A stretch of 64,000 bases of DNA from Acidimicrobiales bacterium (GTDB lineage Bacteria; Actinomycetota; Acidimicrobiia; Acidimicrobiales; JADJXE01): assembly GCA_016716005.1 (NCBI GenBank), contig JADJXE010000001.1:3485001-3549000 (forward strand), written 5' to 3'. Positions 25,893 to 34,912 of this stretch are shown here, one piece after another. The notes under the pieces are model-generated. The model was not told the origin of the DNA and did no database searches. It saw only the letters and a list, made by a program, of their open reading frames with translations. The position numbers and the translations under genes are program-made. Within the stretch, counting starts at the first letter, position 1. Each line of letters begins with the position of its first letter.

Positions 25893-26821
25893 GCGACCGC
25901 CCGGCCGAGGCCGGCGGGCTCCTCCCGCCGGCGCTCGACGATGAGCGCCTCGACCGGGTCGTGGCCTTCCTGGCCGACGTCAGCCGGGCCGAGGCCGCAG
26001 CGCTGGTGGCCGGCGGAGCGGTGCTGGTGGATGGCCGCCCGGTGACGACCCGGGCCGCCCGGGTGGCGGCCGGCTCAGAGGTCCGTGTGGCCCTTCCCCC
26101 GCGCCACGACCGCCCGGCGGTGGCGCCCGATCCCAGCGTGCTCGTGCCCCTCGTGTACGTCGACGACGAGGTGATCGTGGTGGACAAGCCTGCGGGCCTG
26201 GTGGTGCACCCGGGCGCCGGCCACGCTCAGGGGACCCTGGTGCAGGGGCTCCTGGCCCGCTTCCCGGAGCTCGCGGGTGTGGGCGACCCCGACCGTCCAG
26301 GGCTGGTCCATCGCCTCGACGTGGGCACCACCGGCCTGCTGGTGGTGGCCCGCACGTCGGCCGCCCATGCCTCGCTGGTCGGCCAGCTGGCCCGACGAGA
26401 GGTGACCCGGCGGTACCTCGCCCTGGTGTGGGGGCACCTGACCGAGGCGGCGGGTCTGGTCGATGCCCCGATCGGGCGGGCGCGGCGAGACCCGACCCGC
26501 ATGGCCGTCTCCAGCCAGGGGCGAGCGGCCCGGACGCGCTACGAGGCGGTGCGGGCCTTCCGTGACCCGGTGGCGGTGAGCCTTCTGTCGTGCCGGCTCG
26601 AGACGGGCCGCACGCACCAGATCCGGGTCCACCTGGCCGCCATCGGCCACCCGGTCGTGGGCGACCGTCGCTACGGCGGCCAGCGCGCCAGCCTGCCGGC
26701 GCCCCGCCCGCTCCTCCACGCCGCCGAGCTGGCCTTCGACCACCCCCGCACTGGGGAGCGGTGCACGTTCACGGCTCGGGCACCCGCCGACCTCGAGCAG
26801 GTGCTCGAGGCGCTCCGCTAG
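25889..26821 (+). CDS. rluD: RluA/RluD-family pseudouridine synthase
   Basis: The 310-residue enzyme would isomerise uridines in 23S rRNA. An N-terminal S4-like RNA-binding domain (LDRVVAFLADVSRAEAAALVAGGAVLVDGRPV) precedes the catalytic domain with VDKPAGLVVHPG, the active-site HRLDVGTTGLLVVA (catalytic Asp in HRLD), RRYLALVWG and LETGRTHQIRVHLAAIGHPVVGD. GTG 25889 overlaps the lspA stop. The position downstream of lspA and the S4 domain favour RluD over other RluA paralogues, though exact uridines are not predictable. Confidence 0.92.
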   Translation: MSDRPAEAGGLLPPALDDERLDRVVAFLADVSRAEAAALVAGGAVLVDGRPVTTRAARVAAGSEVRVALPPRHDRPAVAPDPSVLVPLVYVDDEVIVVDKPAGLVVHPGAGHAQGTLVQGLLARFPELAGVGDPDRPGLVHRLDVGTTGLLVVARTSAAHASLVGQLARREVTRRYLALVWGHLTEAAGLVDAPIGRARRDPTRMAVSSQGRAARTRYEAVRAFRDPVAVSLLSCRLETGRTHQIRVHLAAIGHPVVGDRRYGGQRASLPAPRPLLHAAELAFDHPRTGERCTFTARAPADLEQVLEALR

Positions 26822-26830
26822 CCCGGCGCC

Positions 26831-27280
26831 TCACGAGGTGGAGGCGCCCGGCCAGGGTGCCTCGCCCCGGGCCTGGGCCGCGATGTCGGCCAGCGTGAAC
26901 GAGTCCAGCAGCTCGCGCATGCGTCCCCCGACGGAGGACCAGATGGCCAGGAGCACGCACTGCCCCTCGTGGTCGCAGGCGCCGTCCTGGTGGGGCTCGC
27001 CGAAGTCTCCCACGGTGATCGGTCCGTCGACGGCGCTGACGATGGCGCCGAGGGTGATCTCCTCGGGCGGCCTCGCCAGGACGTAGCCGCCCCCCACCCC
27101 GCGCTTCGAGCGAACCAGCCCGGCCCCCTTGACGGCGAGGAGGATCTGCTCGAGGTAAGGCTGCGGGAGCCCGGTCCGCTCGGCGATGTCGCGCACCGAG
27201 GTGGGTCCGGTCTCCTCCGGGTGCAGCGCGAGCGAGAGCAGCGCTCTGCTCGCGTAGTCCCCCCGGGTCGAGACCTTCAC
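26831..27280 (-). CDS. Rrf2-family transcriptional regulator
   Basis: The protein of 149 residues begins VKVSTRGDYASRALLSLA, the canonical Rrf2 N-terminus. TACCAT at 27293-27288 is 7 bases before this GTG, so the leaderless start 27280 is preferred over ATG 27289. A winged helix-turn-helix (SVRDIAERTGLPQPYLEQILLAVKGAGLVRSKRGVGGGYVLAR) is followed by the sensor helix. Only two cysteines, in CDHEGQC, are present in the region that holds three in IscR/NsrR, so a cluster, if any, needs another ligand. Target genes are unknown; it converges on rluD. Confidence 0.92.
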   Translation of the reverse strand: MKVSTRGDYASRALLSLALHPEETGPTSVRDIAERTGLPQPYLEQILLAVKGAGLVRSKRGVGGGYVLARPPEEITLGAIVSAVDGPITVGDFGEPHQDGACDHEGQCVLLAIWSSVGGRMRELLDSFTLADIAAQARGEAPWPGASTS

Positions 27281-27453
27281 GGGCGTCATGGTAGGGCGGG
27301 GTGATCTCGGGGACGGGACCGAGGCCGTGCCGCCCACGCCGCACGGTCCCTGGCCAGCACCGATGCGGCCCGACGTGCGGTAGGGCCGGCGGTGGTGCTG
27401 GACTCCTCGAGGCCTGCCGGGCTCCGGCCGGTAGAGGTGGAAAGGGACGATCC

Positions 27454-28554
27454 GTGGGCGACCACCCGATGCTGCCCGACTACGGCGGCGCCTGCCTGAG
27501 CAACGTGGTGCCGGTGCTGCTGGCTCGGGCCCGGGGGCTGCCGGCGTGGGTGCCGCCCGAGCTGGCCGAGGCACGACAGGTGGTGCTGCTGGTGCTCGAC
27601 GGCCTCGGATGGGAGCAGCTGCGAGCCCGTTCGTCGATGGCCCCGACCCTCGACGCCATGGCCGGCGGTGCGATCTGCACGGTCGTGCCGTCGACCACGG
27701 CGACGGCGCTCACGTCGCTGGCGACCGGTCTGCCACCCGGTGAGCACGGCGTCGTCGGCTACCGCATCGACGTGCACGGAGAGGTGCTCAACGTGCTGCG
27801 ATGGTCGACCCCGGGTGGCGATGCCCGACGGTCGATCCCCCCGGGCGACTTCCAGGCGATCGTGCCGTTCCTCGGCACGCGCGTGCCCGTGGTGACCAAG
27901 GCCGAGTTCGAGGGCTCCGGCTTCTCGGCCGCCCACCTGGCCGGGGTCGAGTGGCACGGGTGGCGGGTGCCGTCGACCCTCGTGCTCGAGGTCCGCAAGC
28001 TCGTCGCGTCGGGCGAGCCCTTCGTCTACGCCTACTACGAGGGCATCGACAAGGTCGCCCACGAGTACGGCCTCGACGAGCACTACGACAGCGAGCTCGC
28101 GTTCGTCGACCGTCTCGTCGGGGACCTGTGCGGGCTCCTCCCGCCCGGTGCGGCCCTGGTCGTGACCTCCGATCACGGCCAGGTGGACGTGGGCGACAAC
28201 GTCAGGCCGCTGGCTCCCGAGGTTCTGCGCCACTGCGAGCTGCTGTCCGGCGAGGGCCGCTTCCGCTGGCTGCACGCCCTCCCCGGGCACGCCTCCGAGC
28301 TGCTCGAGGCGGCCCGTGCCGCCCACGGTGACGAGGCGTGGGTGATGGGGGTGGAGGAGGCCGTGCTGGCCGGGTGGTTCGGGCCGCGGGTCCTGCGGGA
28401 CGCCGCCGACCGCCTGGGTGACGTGCTGGTCGCGGCTCGCAGCGACGTGTCGTTCGACGATCCGGCCGACACCGGGCCGTACGAGCTGGTGGGCCGCCAC
28501 GGCTCGCTCACGCCGGCGGAGATGCTCGTGCCGCTCCTGTCCGTCTCCCGCTGA
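27454..28554 (+). CDS. Alkaline phosphatase superfamily (type I phosphodiesterase/nucleotide pyrophosphatase) protein
   Basis: The 366-residue protein has the two-metal core of the superfamily in normal order: VVLLVLDGLGWEQL (metal Asp), VVPSTTATALTSLATGLPPGEHGVVGY (nucleophile Thr), AYYEGIDKVAHEYG (metal Asp and His) and VVTSDHGQVDVG (metal Asp-His). No signal peptide is seen, so it is likely cytoplasmic. Start GTG 27454 follows an AAAGGGA ribosome site. It probably cleaves a phosphodiester or phosphonate; the substrate is unknown. It is 56 bases upstream of bpa. Confidence 0.88.
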   Translation: MGDHPMLPDYGGACLSNVVPVLLARARGLPAWVPPELAEARQVVLLVLDGLGWEQLRARSSMAPTLDAMAGGAICTVVPSTTATALTSLATGLPPGEHGVVGYRIDVHGEVLNVLRWSTPGGDARRSIPPGDFQAIVPFLGTRVPVVTKAEFEGSGFSAAHLAGVEWHGWRVPSTLVLEVRKLVASGEPFVYAYYEGIDKVAHEYGLDEHYDSELAFVDRLVGDLCGLLPPGAALVVTSDHGQVDVGDNVRPLAPEVLRHCELLSGEGRFRWLHALPGHASELLEAARAAHGDEAWVMGVEEAVLAGWFGPRVLRDAADRLGDVLVAARSDVSFDDPADTGPYELVGRHGSLTPAEMLVPLLSVSR

Positions 28555-28609
28555 CCCCCGCCGAACAGGCGTCTGGCCCCGGGGCTCGGCATCGGGGAGG
28601 ATCATGGCC

Positions 28610-29131
28610 ATGGCTGATCAACCTGCCGTCGAACACGCCGACCTCGTGGGGCCGGGGGGAGAGCCCATCCACAGCGAGCCGCAGCGGGCCGAGGTCGTGC
28701 GAGCCCAGCCGGGGCGCGGGGACACCGAGGCGGTCGAGCAGCCCGGCAAGGTGCTTCGGATCGGCTCCATGATCAAGCAGCTGCTCGACGAGGTGCGCAG
28801 CGCTCCCCTCGACGAGCCGAGCCGAGAGCGGCTCCGCGACATCTACGACACCTCGGTCCAGGAGCTCGCCAGCGCCATGTCGCCCGACCTGCGCGACGAG
28901 CTGAGCCGCCTGGCGCCGCCCTTCGAAGACGACGCGGTGCCGAGCGAGGCCGAGCTCCGGATCGCCAAGGCCCAGCTGGTCGGCTGGCTCGAGGGGCTGT
29001 TCCACGGCATCCAGGCCACGCTCTTCGCCCAGCAGATGTCGGCCCGCCAGCAGCTCGAGGACATGCGGAAGCGCTTGCCGCCGGGGCAGCAGGAGCCGGT
29101 CGGCGGCGAGCGGCCGGGGACCTACCTGTGA
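28610..29131 (+). CDS. bpa: Bacterial proteasome activator Bpa/PafE
   Basis: Bpa is an ATP-independent ring that docks on the 20S proteasome and feeds it unfolded proteins. The 173-residue protein closely follows the family: KVLRIGSMIKQLLDEVRSAPLDE, the helical core through PFEDDAVPSEAELRIAKAQLVGWLEGLFHGIQ, FAQQMSARQQL, and a C-terminal GTYL, matching the HbYX-type tail (GQYL in Mycobacterium) that opens the proteasome gate. ATG 28610 is 9 bases from GGGGAGG and is preferred over ATG 28604, which is too close. It implies a proteasome elsewhere. It overlaps murA by 4 bases. Confidence 0.93.
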   Translation: MADQPAVEHADLVGPGGEPIHSEPQRAEVVRAQPGRGDTEAVEQPGKVLRIGSMIKQLLDEVRSAPLDEPSRERLRDIYDTSVQELASAMSPDLRDELSRLAPPFEDDAVPSEAELRIAKAQLVGWLEGLFHGIQATLFAQQMSARQQLEDMRKRLPPGQQEPVGGERPGTYL

Positions 29132-30417
29132 GCGGGCTGGCCGACGAGCGGGTCACGTACCGGGTGCAGGGCGGTGCCCCCCTCGAGGGAACCGTGTTCG
29201 TCCAGGGCGCCAAGAACGCCGTCCTGCCCATGATCGCCGCCGCACTGATGGCCGACAGCGGCCGGACGGTGCTCCGCAACGTGCCGATGATCCGCGACGT
29301 GCACGTGGCCGTCGAGATCGCCCGGGCCGTCGGCGCCACCGTCGAGGTCCACCCGGCCGAGCGGGCCCTGGTGATCGACGCCGGCCGGCTCACCTCCAGC
29401 GTCCTGCCGGCCGAGCTGACGAACCAGATCCGGGCCTCGGTGCTGTTCATCCCGCCGGTGCTGATGCGCCTCGGCGAGGTGACCCTGGACGGGGTGGGCG
29501 GCTGCGACCTCGGCGGGCGCGGCCTCGACTTCCACTACCGGGGCTTCGCGCGTCTGGGGGCGACGGTGCTCGAGGAGGGCGACCGCATCCGGGTCGTCGG
29601 GGGGCGGCACCGGGGCACGCACCTCTACCTCGACATGCCGAGCCACACGGGAACCGAGAACCTCATCGCGGCGGCCTGCTGCGCCGAGGGGACGAGCGTC
29701 ATCGAGAACGCGGCCCTCGAGCCCGAGATCGCCGACTTCGCCCTCTTTCTCAACCGCATGGGGGCCCAGGTGCACGGCGTGGGCACCGGCTTCATCACGG
29801 TGGAGGGGGTCGACCGGCTCTGCGCCGTGCAGCACACCGTGCTCCCCGACCGCATCGATGCCGGCGTGCTCGCCATGGCGGTGGCGGCCAGCGGGGGCTC
29901 GGCCACGCTGGCCGGGGTGCAGCTGGCCGACCTGGGGATCGCGCGCTGGAAGCTCGAGCAGATGGGGGTCGACCTGGAGGCCGACGGGGCCGTGGTGCGG
30001 GTCAGCCGCACCGGCCCGCTCCGGCCCATCAACGTCCTGACCTGGCCCTACCCCGGCTTCGCGACCGACCTCCAGCCGCCCATGATCAGCCTGGCCTGCC
30101 TGGCCGACGGGGTGAGCTGGATCCGGGAGATCATCTTCGAGCAGCGCTTCGCGGTCGTGGGCGAGCTGGCCCGGATGGGCGCCGAGATCACCGTGAAGGA
30201 CGGCGCGGCCGTGGTGCACGGACCTCGGCGCCTCCACGGTGCCGAGGTCCACGCCCATGATCTGCGGGCAGGGGTGGCGCTGGTGCTCGCCGCCCTCATC
30301 GCCGACGGGGAGAGCCTCGTGGGCAACGGGGCCATGGTCGAGCGCGGCCACGGCGAGCTGGCGCCGAGGCTCGCGTCCCTGGGTGCCACCATCACCCGGG
30401 AGGTCGAGCCGAGGTAG
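29128..30417 (+). CDS. murA: UDP-N-acetylglucosamine 1-carboxyvinyltransferase MurA
   Basis: MurA transfers enolpyruvate from PEP to UDP-GlcNAc, the first committed wall step. The 429-residue protein has VQGAKNAVLPMIAAALM (catalytic Lys29-Asn30), the active-site loop GGC126DLGGRGLDFH, NAALEPEIADFALFLNRMGA and WPYPGFATDLQPPM with IFEQRF. Cys126 is the residue alkylated by fosfomycin; Mycobacterium has Asp here and is resistant, so this enzyme is predicted sensitive. The loop (GGRG instead of GARP) is somewhat divergent, so a MurA-like paralogue is not excluded. GTG start overlaps bpa. Confidence 0.92.
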   Translation: MSGLADERVTYRVQGGAPLEGTVFVQGAKNAVLPMIAAALMADSGRTVLRNVPMIRDVHVAVEIARAVGATVEVHPAERALVIDAGRLTSSVLPAELTNQIRASVLFIPPVLMRLGEVTLDGVGGCDLGGRGLDFHYRGFARLGATVLEEGDRIRVVGGRHRGTHLYLDMPSHTGTENLIAAACCAEGTSVIENAALEPEIADFALFLNRMGAQVHGVGTGFITVEGVDRLCAVQHTVLPDRIDAGVLAMAVAASGGSATLAGVQLADLGIARWKLEQMGVDLEADGAVVRVSRTGPLRPINVLTWPYPGFATDLQPPMISLACLADGVSWIREIIFEQRFAVVGELARMGAEITVKDGAAVVHGPRRLHGAEVHAHDLRAGVALVLAALIADGESLVGNGAMVERGHGELAPRLASLGATITREVEPR

Positions 30418-30446
30418 GGCCGATCGCACGGGTGCCGCCACCGCGC

Positions 30447-30452
30447 TAGGTT
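30447..30452 (+). promoter_or_regulatory. Possible -10 box of dnaE
   Basis: TAGGTT is the best -10-like sequence in the 107-base murA-dnaE gap. It would start RNA at about 30459, placing the palindrome at 30472-30496 just inside the leader. No clear -35 is seen. Confidence 0.4.
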
Positions 30453-30471
30453 GGCGAATCACACGGGTGTA

Positions 30472-30496
30472 GTTCGTCCACAGGCTGTGGACGAAC
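30472..30496. promoter_or_regulatory. Perfect 25-bp palindrome with paired DnaA-box-like sites before dnaE
   Basis: GTTCGTCCACAG (30472-30483) and CTGTGGACGAAC (30485-30496) are exact reverse complements around a single G. Each half contains TTCGTCCACA, one base longer than the high-GC DnaA box TTGTCCACA with the core TCCACA intact. It lies 28 bases before the dnaE GTG. It could bind DnaA as an inverted dimer, or form a leader hairpin. No DnaA-box cluster or AT-rich unwinding region is nearby, so this is not an origin. Confidence 0.75.
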
Positions 30497-30524
30497 CCTG
30501 GGCGGAGCCGGGAGGGAAGCGGGC

Positions 30525-33500
30525 GTGGGCGACTCGTTCACCCATCTGCACGTCCACACCGAGTACTCGATGCTCGATGGCGCATCGCGGATCGGCGACC
30601 TGGTGGCGGCCGCGGCCGCCGACGGCCAGCCGGCGCTGGGGATCACCGACCACGGCAACATGTACGGGGTCCTCGACTTCTACAAGGCCTGCCGGGACCA
30701 GGGCGTCGTCCCCGTCCTCGGCACCGAGGCCTACATGGCCCACGAGCACCGGACCGAGCGGCCGCCCCGACGGGGAAGGGTCGACGACACGGGCGGCGAC
30801 GTCGAGGGCGGCCAGAAGCTCTACTACCACCTGACGCTGCTCGCCGAGACCGACGCCGGCTACCGGAACCTGATCAAGCTGTCGAGCCTCGCGTACCTCG
30901 AGGGCTACTACTACAAGCCCCGGCTCGACTGGGAGCTGCTCGAGCGCCACCACGAGGGGCTCATCGCCTCCACCGGGTGCCTCGGCGGCCACGTGCTGCA
31001 GTCGCTGCTGAACGGCGACGAGCGGGGCGCCCTCGAGAAGGCGGGCCGGCTCCAGGACATCTTCGGTCGCGACCACCTCTTCGTCGAGGTGCAGGACCAC
31101 GGCCTGGCGGCCCAGCGCCGCACCAACCCCCAGCTGGTCGACATCGCCCGCAGGATCCGCGCCCCGCTGCTCGCCACCAACGACAGCCACTACACCAGGC
31201 GCGAGGACCATCTGGCCCACGACGCCCTCCTGTGCGTGCAGACGGGCGCGCTCATGTCCGACCCGGATCGCTTCAAGTTCGAGGGCGATCAGCACTACCT
31301 GAAGTCGGCGGCCGAGATGCGCTCGCTGTTCGCCGAGCTCCCCGAGGCCTGCGACAACACGCTGTGGGTCGCCGAGCGGGCCCGGGTCACCATCGAGTTC
31401 GGCAAGCCCCAGCTGCCGGCGTTCCCGCTGCCGGAGGGCTTCGCCTCCGACGACGACCACCTCCGCCACCTGGCCCTCGACGGGGCCCGCCAGCGGTGGG
31501 GCGATCCGCTGCCCCCGGAGGTGGTCGAGCGGCTCGGCTACGAGCTGCGCGTCATCTCGGACATGGGGTTCTCCTCCTACTTCCTCATCGTCTGGGACCT
31601 CATCCGCCACGCCCGGGAGCGGGGGATCCGGGTGGGGCCGGGACGAGGGAGCGCCGCCGGCTGCTGCGTCGCCTACTGCCTGCGGATCACCGACCTCGAC
31701 CCGATCCGGTACGACCTGCTGTTCGAGCGCTTCCTCAACCCCGGCCGCGTCCAGATGCCCGACATCGACATGGACTTCGACGACCGGTACCGGGACGAGA
31801 TGATCCGGTACGCGGCCGAGCGCTACGGCCGCGACCATGTGGCCCAGATCGTCACCTTCTCCACCATCAAGGCCCGGGCGGCGGTGCGCGACGCGGCACG
31901 CGTGCTCGGCTACCCCTACGCGGTCGGCGACCGCATCGCCAAGGCGATGCCCCCGCTCGTGATGGGCCGGGACACGCCGCTGCACGCGTGCTTCGAGTCG
32001 CACGCCAAGTTCGAGGACGGGTACAAGGCGGCCGTCGAGCTCCGCGAGATGTACGCCACCGACCCCGACGTCCATCGGGTCGTCGACGTGGCCCGGGGGC
32101 TCGAGGGTCTCCGCCGCCAGGATGGGATCCACGCCGCCGCGGTCGTGATCACGCGCGAGCCGCTCACCGAGTACCTGCCCATCCAGCGCAAGCCCGAGTC
32201 AGGCGTCGACCCGAACGACGCCCCCATCGTCACCCAGTACGAGATGCACGGGGTCGAGGAGCTCGGCCTGCTGAAGATGGACTTCCTCGGCCTGCGCAAC
32301 CTCTCGGTGATCGACCAGACCCTCGAGCTGCTCGCGCGGCGGGGCATCAGCCTCGACATCGACCACGTGCCGCTCGACGACGACGGCACCCTCGAGCTGC
32401 TCCGCCGAGGCGACTCGATCGGCGTGTTCCAGCTGGAGGGCGGACCGATGCGGGCCCTCATGCGGTCGCTGGCGCCGACGAGCTTCGACGACGTGGCGGC
32501 CCTCGTGGCCCTGTACCGCCCCGGCCCCATGGCCGCCAACATGCACAACGACTACGCCGACCGCAAGAACGGACGGAAGCCGATCGCCTACCTGCACCCC
32601 GACCTCGAGGAGATCCTGGCCGACACCTACGGCCTGATGATCTACCAGGAGGCGGTCATGCGGGTGGCGCAGAAGTTCGCCGGCTACTCGCTGGCCGAGG
32701 CCGACAACCTCCGCAAGGCCTGCGGCAAGAAGATCCGGGAGCTGATCGCCGAGGAGCGCGAGAAGTTCGTCGAGGGGTGCGTGGCCACCGGCTACGGCCG
32801 CGACCTCGGCACCAAGCTCTTCGACATCATCGAGCCCTTCGCGGACTACGCGTTCAACAAGAGCCACTCCTACGGGTACGGCTACGTCGCCTACCAGACC
32901 GCCTACCTCAAGGCGCACCACCCGGTCGAGTACCTGGCCGCCCTTCTGACGAGCGTGAAGGCGAACCAGGACAAGGCCGCCGTGTACCTGGCCGAGTGCC
33001 GGGCCATGGGCATCACGGTGCAGGTGCCCGACGTGAACCGGTCCGACGTCGACTTCACGCCCCAGGACGGCACGATCCTGTTCGGGCTGTCCGCGGTTCG
33101 CAACGTGGGCGAGGGCCTCGTGGGCCTGATCCTCGACGAGCGCGACCGGGGTGGGCCGTTCCGCGACTTCCACGACTTCTGCGATCGCGTCGACGTGAGC
33201 GTGCTGAACAAGCGGGCGGTCGAGTCGCTCGTCAAGGCTGGTGCCTTCGACTCGCTGGGCCACCCGCGCAAGGGGCTGCTGGCCGCGTTCGAGCAGATCA
33301 TCGACGTGACGGTCGCGCGGCGTCGGGAGCGCGACCAGGGGATCATGAGCCTGTTCGGCGACGCCTCCGAACCCGACGCCGACAGCGGGTACGACGACCG
33401 CATCGGCATTCCCGACGTCGAGTTCGACAAGTCGGCCCGGCTCGCCCTCGAGAAGGAGATGCTGGGCCTCTACGTGAGCGACCATCCGCTGCTGGGCGCC

Positions 33501-34043
33501 GAGGCCGCGCTCCGCCGCCGCTGCGACGTCACCGTCGCGGAGCTGGCCGACAAGCCCGACGGCGAGGTCGTGCAGGTGGGCGGGGTGGTCACCAGCCTGG
33601 CCCGCAAGTACACGCGCAAGGGCGACCTCATGGCGGTGTTCACGCTGGAGGATCTGCAGTCGTCGGTCGAGGTGATGGTCTTCCCCAAGACCATGGCCGA
33701 GCAGGGGTTCAAGCTGGTCGACGACGCCGTGGTGATCCTGAAGGCCCGGGTCGACGGCCGCGACGAGCCCCGCAAGCTCATCGCCATGGAGGTGACGCCG
33801 TTCGAGCCGATCCCCGACGGGGGGGCGCCCGTGCGGATCAGCCTGCGGCCGGGTGCCCTCGACGAGCACCTGATCGAGGCCCTCAAGCGGCTGATCGTCG
33901 AGCACCCCGGCGACGCCACGGTGTTCCTCCACGTGGGCGACACCCAGGTGCTCCGCCTGCCCGAGCAGTACCGCGTCGACGCCAGCAACGGCCTCGTGGC
34001 CGAGCTCCGCGTGCTGTTCGGCCCCGAGGCGATCGTGGCCTGA
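30525..34043 (+). CDS. dnaE: DNA polymerase III subunit alpha (DnaE1)
   Basis: DnaE is the replicative polymerase subunit. The 1172-residue protein has an N-terminal PHP domain (HLHVHTEYSMLDG, ITDHGNMYG), the polymerase domain with GPGRGSAAG and the catalytic triad in PD413ID415MD417FDD, a tandem helix-hairpin-helix region, and the C-terminal OB fold (VQVGGVVTSLARKYTRKGDLM). It has the size and order of DnaE1 rather than the shorter error-prone DnaE2. GTG 30525 follows a GGAGGG site. A palindrome with DnaA-box-like halves lies in its leader. Confidence 0.98.
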   Translation: MGDSFTHLHVHTEYSMLDGASRIGDLVAAAAADGQPALGITDHGNMYGVLDFYKACRDQGVVPVLGTEAYMAHEHRTERPPRRGRVDDTGGDVEGGQKLYYHLTLLAETDAGYRNLIKLSSLAYLEGYYYKPRLDWELLERHHEGLIASTGCLGGHVLQSLLNGDERGALEKAGRLQDIFGRDHLFVEVQDHGLAAQRRTNPQLVDIARRIRAPLLATNDSHYTRREDHLAHDALLCVQTGALMSDPDRFKFEGDQHYLKSAAEMRSLFAELPEACDNTLWVAERARVTIEFGKPQLPAFPLPEGFASDDDHLRHLALDGARQRWGDPLPPEVVERLGYELRVISDMGFSSYFLIVWDLIRHARERGIRVGPGRGSAAGCCVAYCLRITDLDPIRYDLLFERFLNPGRVQMPDIDMDFDDRYRDEMIRYAAERYGRDHVAQIVTFSTIKARAAVRDAARVLGYPYAVGDRIAKAMPPLVMGRDTPLHACFESHAKFEDGYKAAVELREMYATDPDVHRVVDVARGLEGLRRQDGIHAAAVVITREPLTEYLPIQRKPESGVDPNDAPIVTQYEMHGVEELGLLKMDFLGLRNLSVIDQTLELLARRGISLDIDHVPLDDDGTLELLRRGDSIGVFQLEGGPMRALMRSLAPTSFDDVAALVALYRPGPMAANMHNDYADRKNGRKPIAYLHPDLEEILADTYGLMIYQEAVMRVAQKFAGYSLAEADNLRKACGKKIRELIAEEREKFVEGCVATGYGRDLGTKLFDIIEPFADYAFNKSHSYGYGYVAYQTAYLKAHHPVEYLAALLTSVKANQDKAAVYLAECRAMGITVQVPDVNRSDVDFTPQDGTILFGLSAVRNVGEGLVGLILDERDRGGPFRDFHDFCDRVDVSVLNKRAVESLVKAGAFDSLGHPRKGLLAAFEQIIDVTVARRRERDQGIMSLFGDASEPDADSGYDDRIGIPDVEFDKSARLALEKEMLGLYVSDHPLLGAEAALRRRCDVTVAELADKPDGEVVQVGGVVTSLARKYTRKGDLMAVFTLEDLQSSVEVMVFPKTMAEQGFKLVDDAVVILKARVDGRDEPRKLIAMEVTPFEPIPDGGAPVRISLRPGALDEHLIEALKRLIVEHPGDATVFLHVGDTQVLRLPEQYRVDASNGLVAELRVLFGPEAIVA

Positions 34044-34063
34044 CGGGCGCCGGCCGGCGCCCG
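34044..34063 (+). terminator. GC palindrome after dnaE, possible terminator
   Basis: CGGGCGCCGG followed at once by CCGGCGCCCG makes a perfect 20-bp palindrome starting one base after the dnaE stop. As RNA it folds into an 8-bp stem with a CGGC-type loop. There is no U-tract, which is common for actinobacterial terminators. Confidence 0.5.
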
Positions 34064-34208
34064 GAGAGCCCCCGGGCAGAGGAGGTGCCGGTGAGATGGC
34101 AGAATGGTGCGCCCGACGTCGCCCCGGCGACGGTCCGGACCCACAACCGACGCCTCTCCGCCGCCGGGTGGACGAGGCCCTCGTCATCGCTTTCGGGGGC
34201 AGCAGGGA

Positions 34209-34877
34209 ATGCCGATCGAGGTCGAGACCAAGGACTGCACGTCGCTCAGCGACGCCGAGCTGGCCGACATGGGCGACATCTGCGCGGGCGGCCCCGCACG
34301 GTTCGACTTCGGGCTGCTGTCGAAGCAGCAGGAGGAGTGGGTGCTGATCACGCTGGCCCGGGTCGACGGGAAGCTGCACGGGTTCTCGTTCTGCACCCTG
34401 GAGCGCATCGGTGGCACCCCGAGCGTGCTGATCGGCCTGGGGTCGGTCAAGCGGTCCTCGAAGCGTGAGTCGGTCCTGCGGGCGATCGTGACCGATCAGC
34501 TCCGGCGGGCCGTGCTGGCGTTCCCCGACGAGGACGTGCTCGTCGGGACCCGACTGTCGGGGCCGGGGGGCTTCGAGGTCTACAAGGCGCTGGTCGACGT
34601 GGTCCCGAGGCCCGGCCACAAGGCCACGGGCGAGGAGCGGGCCTGGGGCCGGCGGCTGGTGAAGCGCTTCGGCTCCGAGGGCACCTACGACGACCGCACG
34701 TTCGTGCTCACCGGCGAGGGCTCGCCGTCGTGCGTGCTCGACCACGAGTCCCTGCGGCCCGAGAAGATCGATGCCGACGTGGTGGCCCTGTTCGACGGCA
34801 TCCAGCCGGAGCGCGGCGACTGCCTGATCGCGTTCGGCTGGGCGCTGGCCGACGACCTGCTGAAGCTGCAGCCGTAG
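34209..34877 (+). CDS. Conserved protein of unknown function
   Basis: The 222-residue protein starts at ATG 34209 after a purine-rich GGGGGCAGCAGGGA. I do not recognise its family with certainty. The first half (LSDAELADMGDICAGG, WVLITLARVDGKLHGFSFCTLERIGGTPSVLIGLGSV) has the strand-helix spacing of a GNAT-like acyltransferase fold, but the usual Q/RxxGxG/A acetyl-CoA loop is not evident. The second half is acidic, with an aromatic-hydrophobic C-terminus. No signal peptide or membrane segment is present. It is followed by a nitroreductase gene after 35 bases. Confidence 0.75.
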   Translation: MPIEVETKDCTSLSDAELADMGDICAGGPARFDFGLLSKQQEEWVLITLARVDGKLHGFSFCTLERIGGTPSVLIGLGSVKRSSKRESVLRAIVTDQLRRAVLAFPDEDVLVGTRLSGPGGFEVYKALVDVVPRPGHKATGEERAWGRRLVKRFGSEGTYDDRTFVLTGEGSPSCVLDHESLRPEKIDADVVALFDGIQPERGDCLIAFGWALADDLLKLQP

Positions 34878-34912
34878 GCGGCCGCCCGGCGGCGACGAGG
34901 GGAGAGCCGCCC

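Noticed and set aside
30472..30496. Replication origin
   Set aside because: Only one paired DnaA-like site is present, with no AT-rich unwinding element and no dnaA or dnaN nearby.
34044..34208. Protein gene in the dnaE-34209 gap
   Set aside because: Short frames here lack coding character; only the GC palindrome at its start stands out.
32199..34745. Minus-strand open frame of 848 codons opposite dnaE
   Set aside because: Antisense shadow of dnaE with no recognisable domain.
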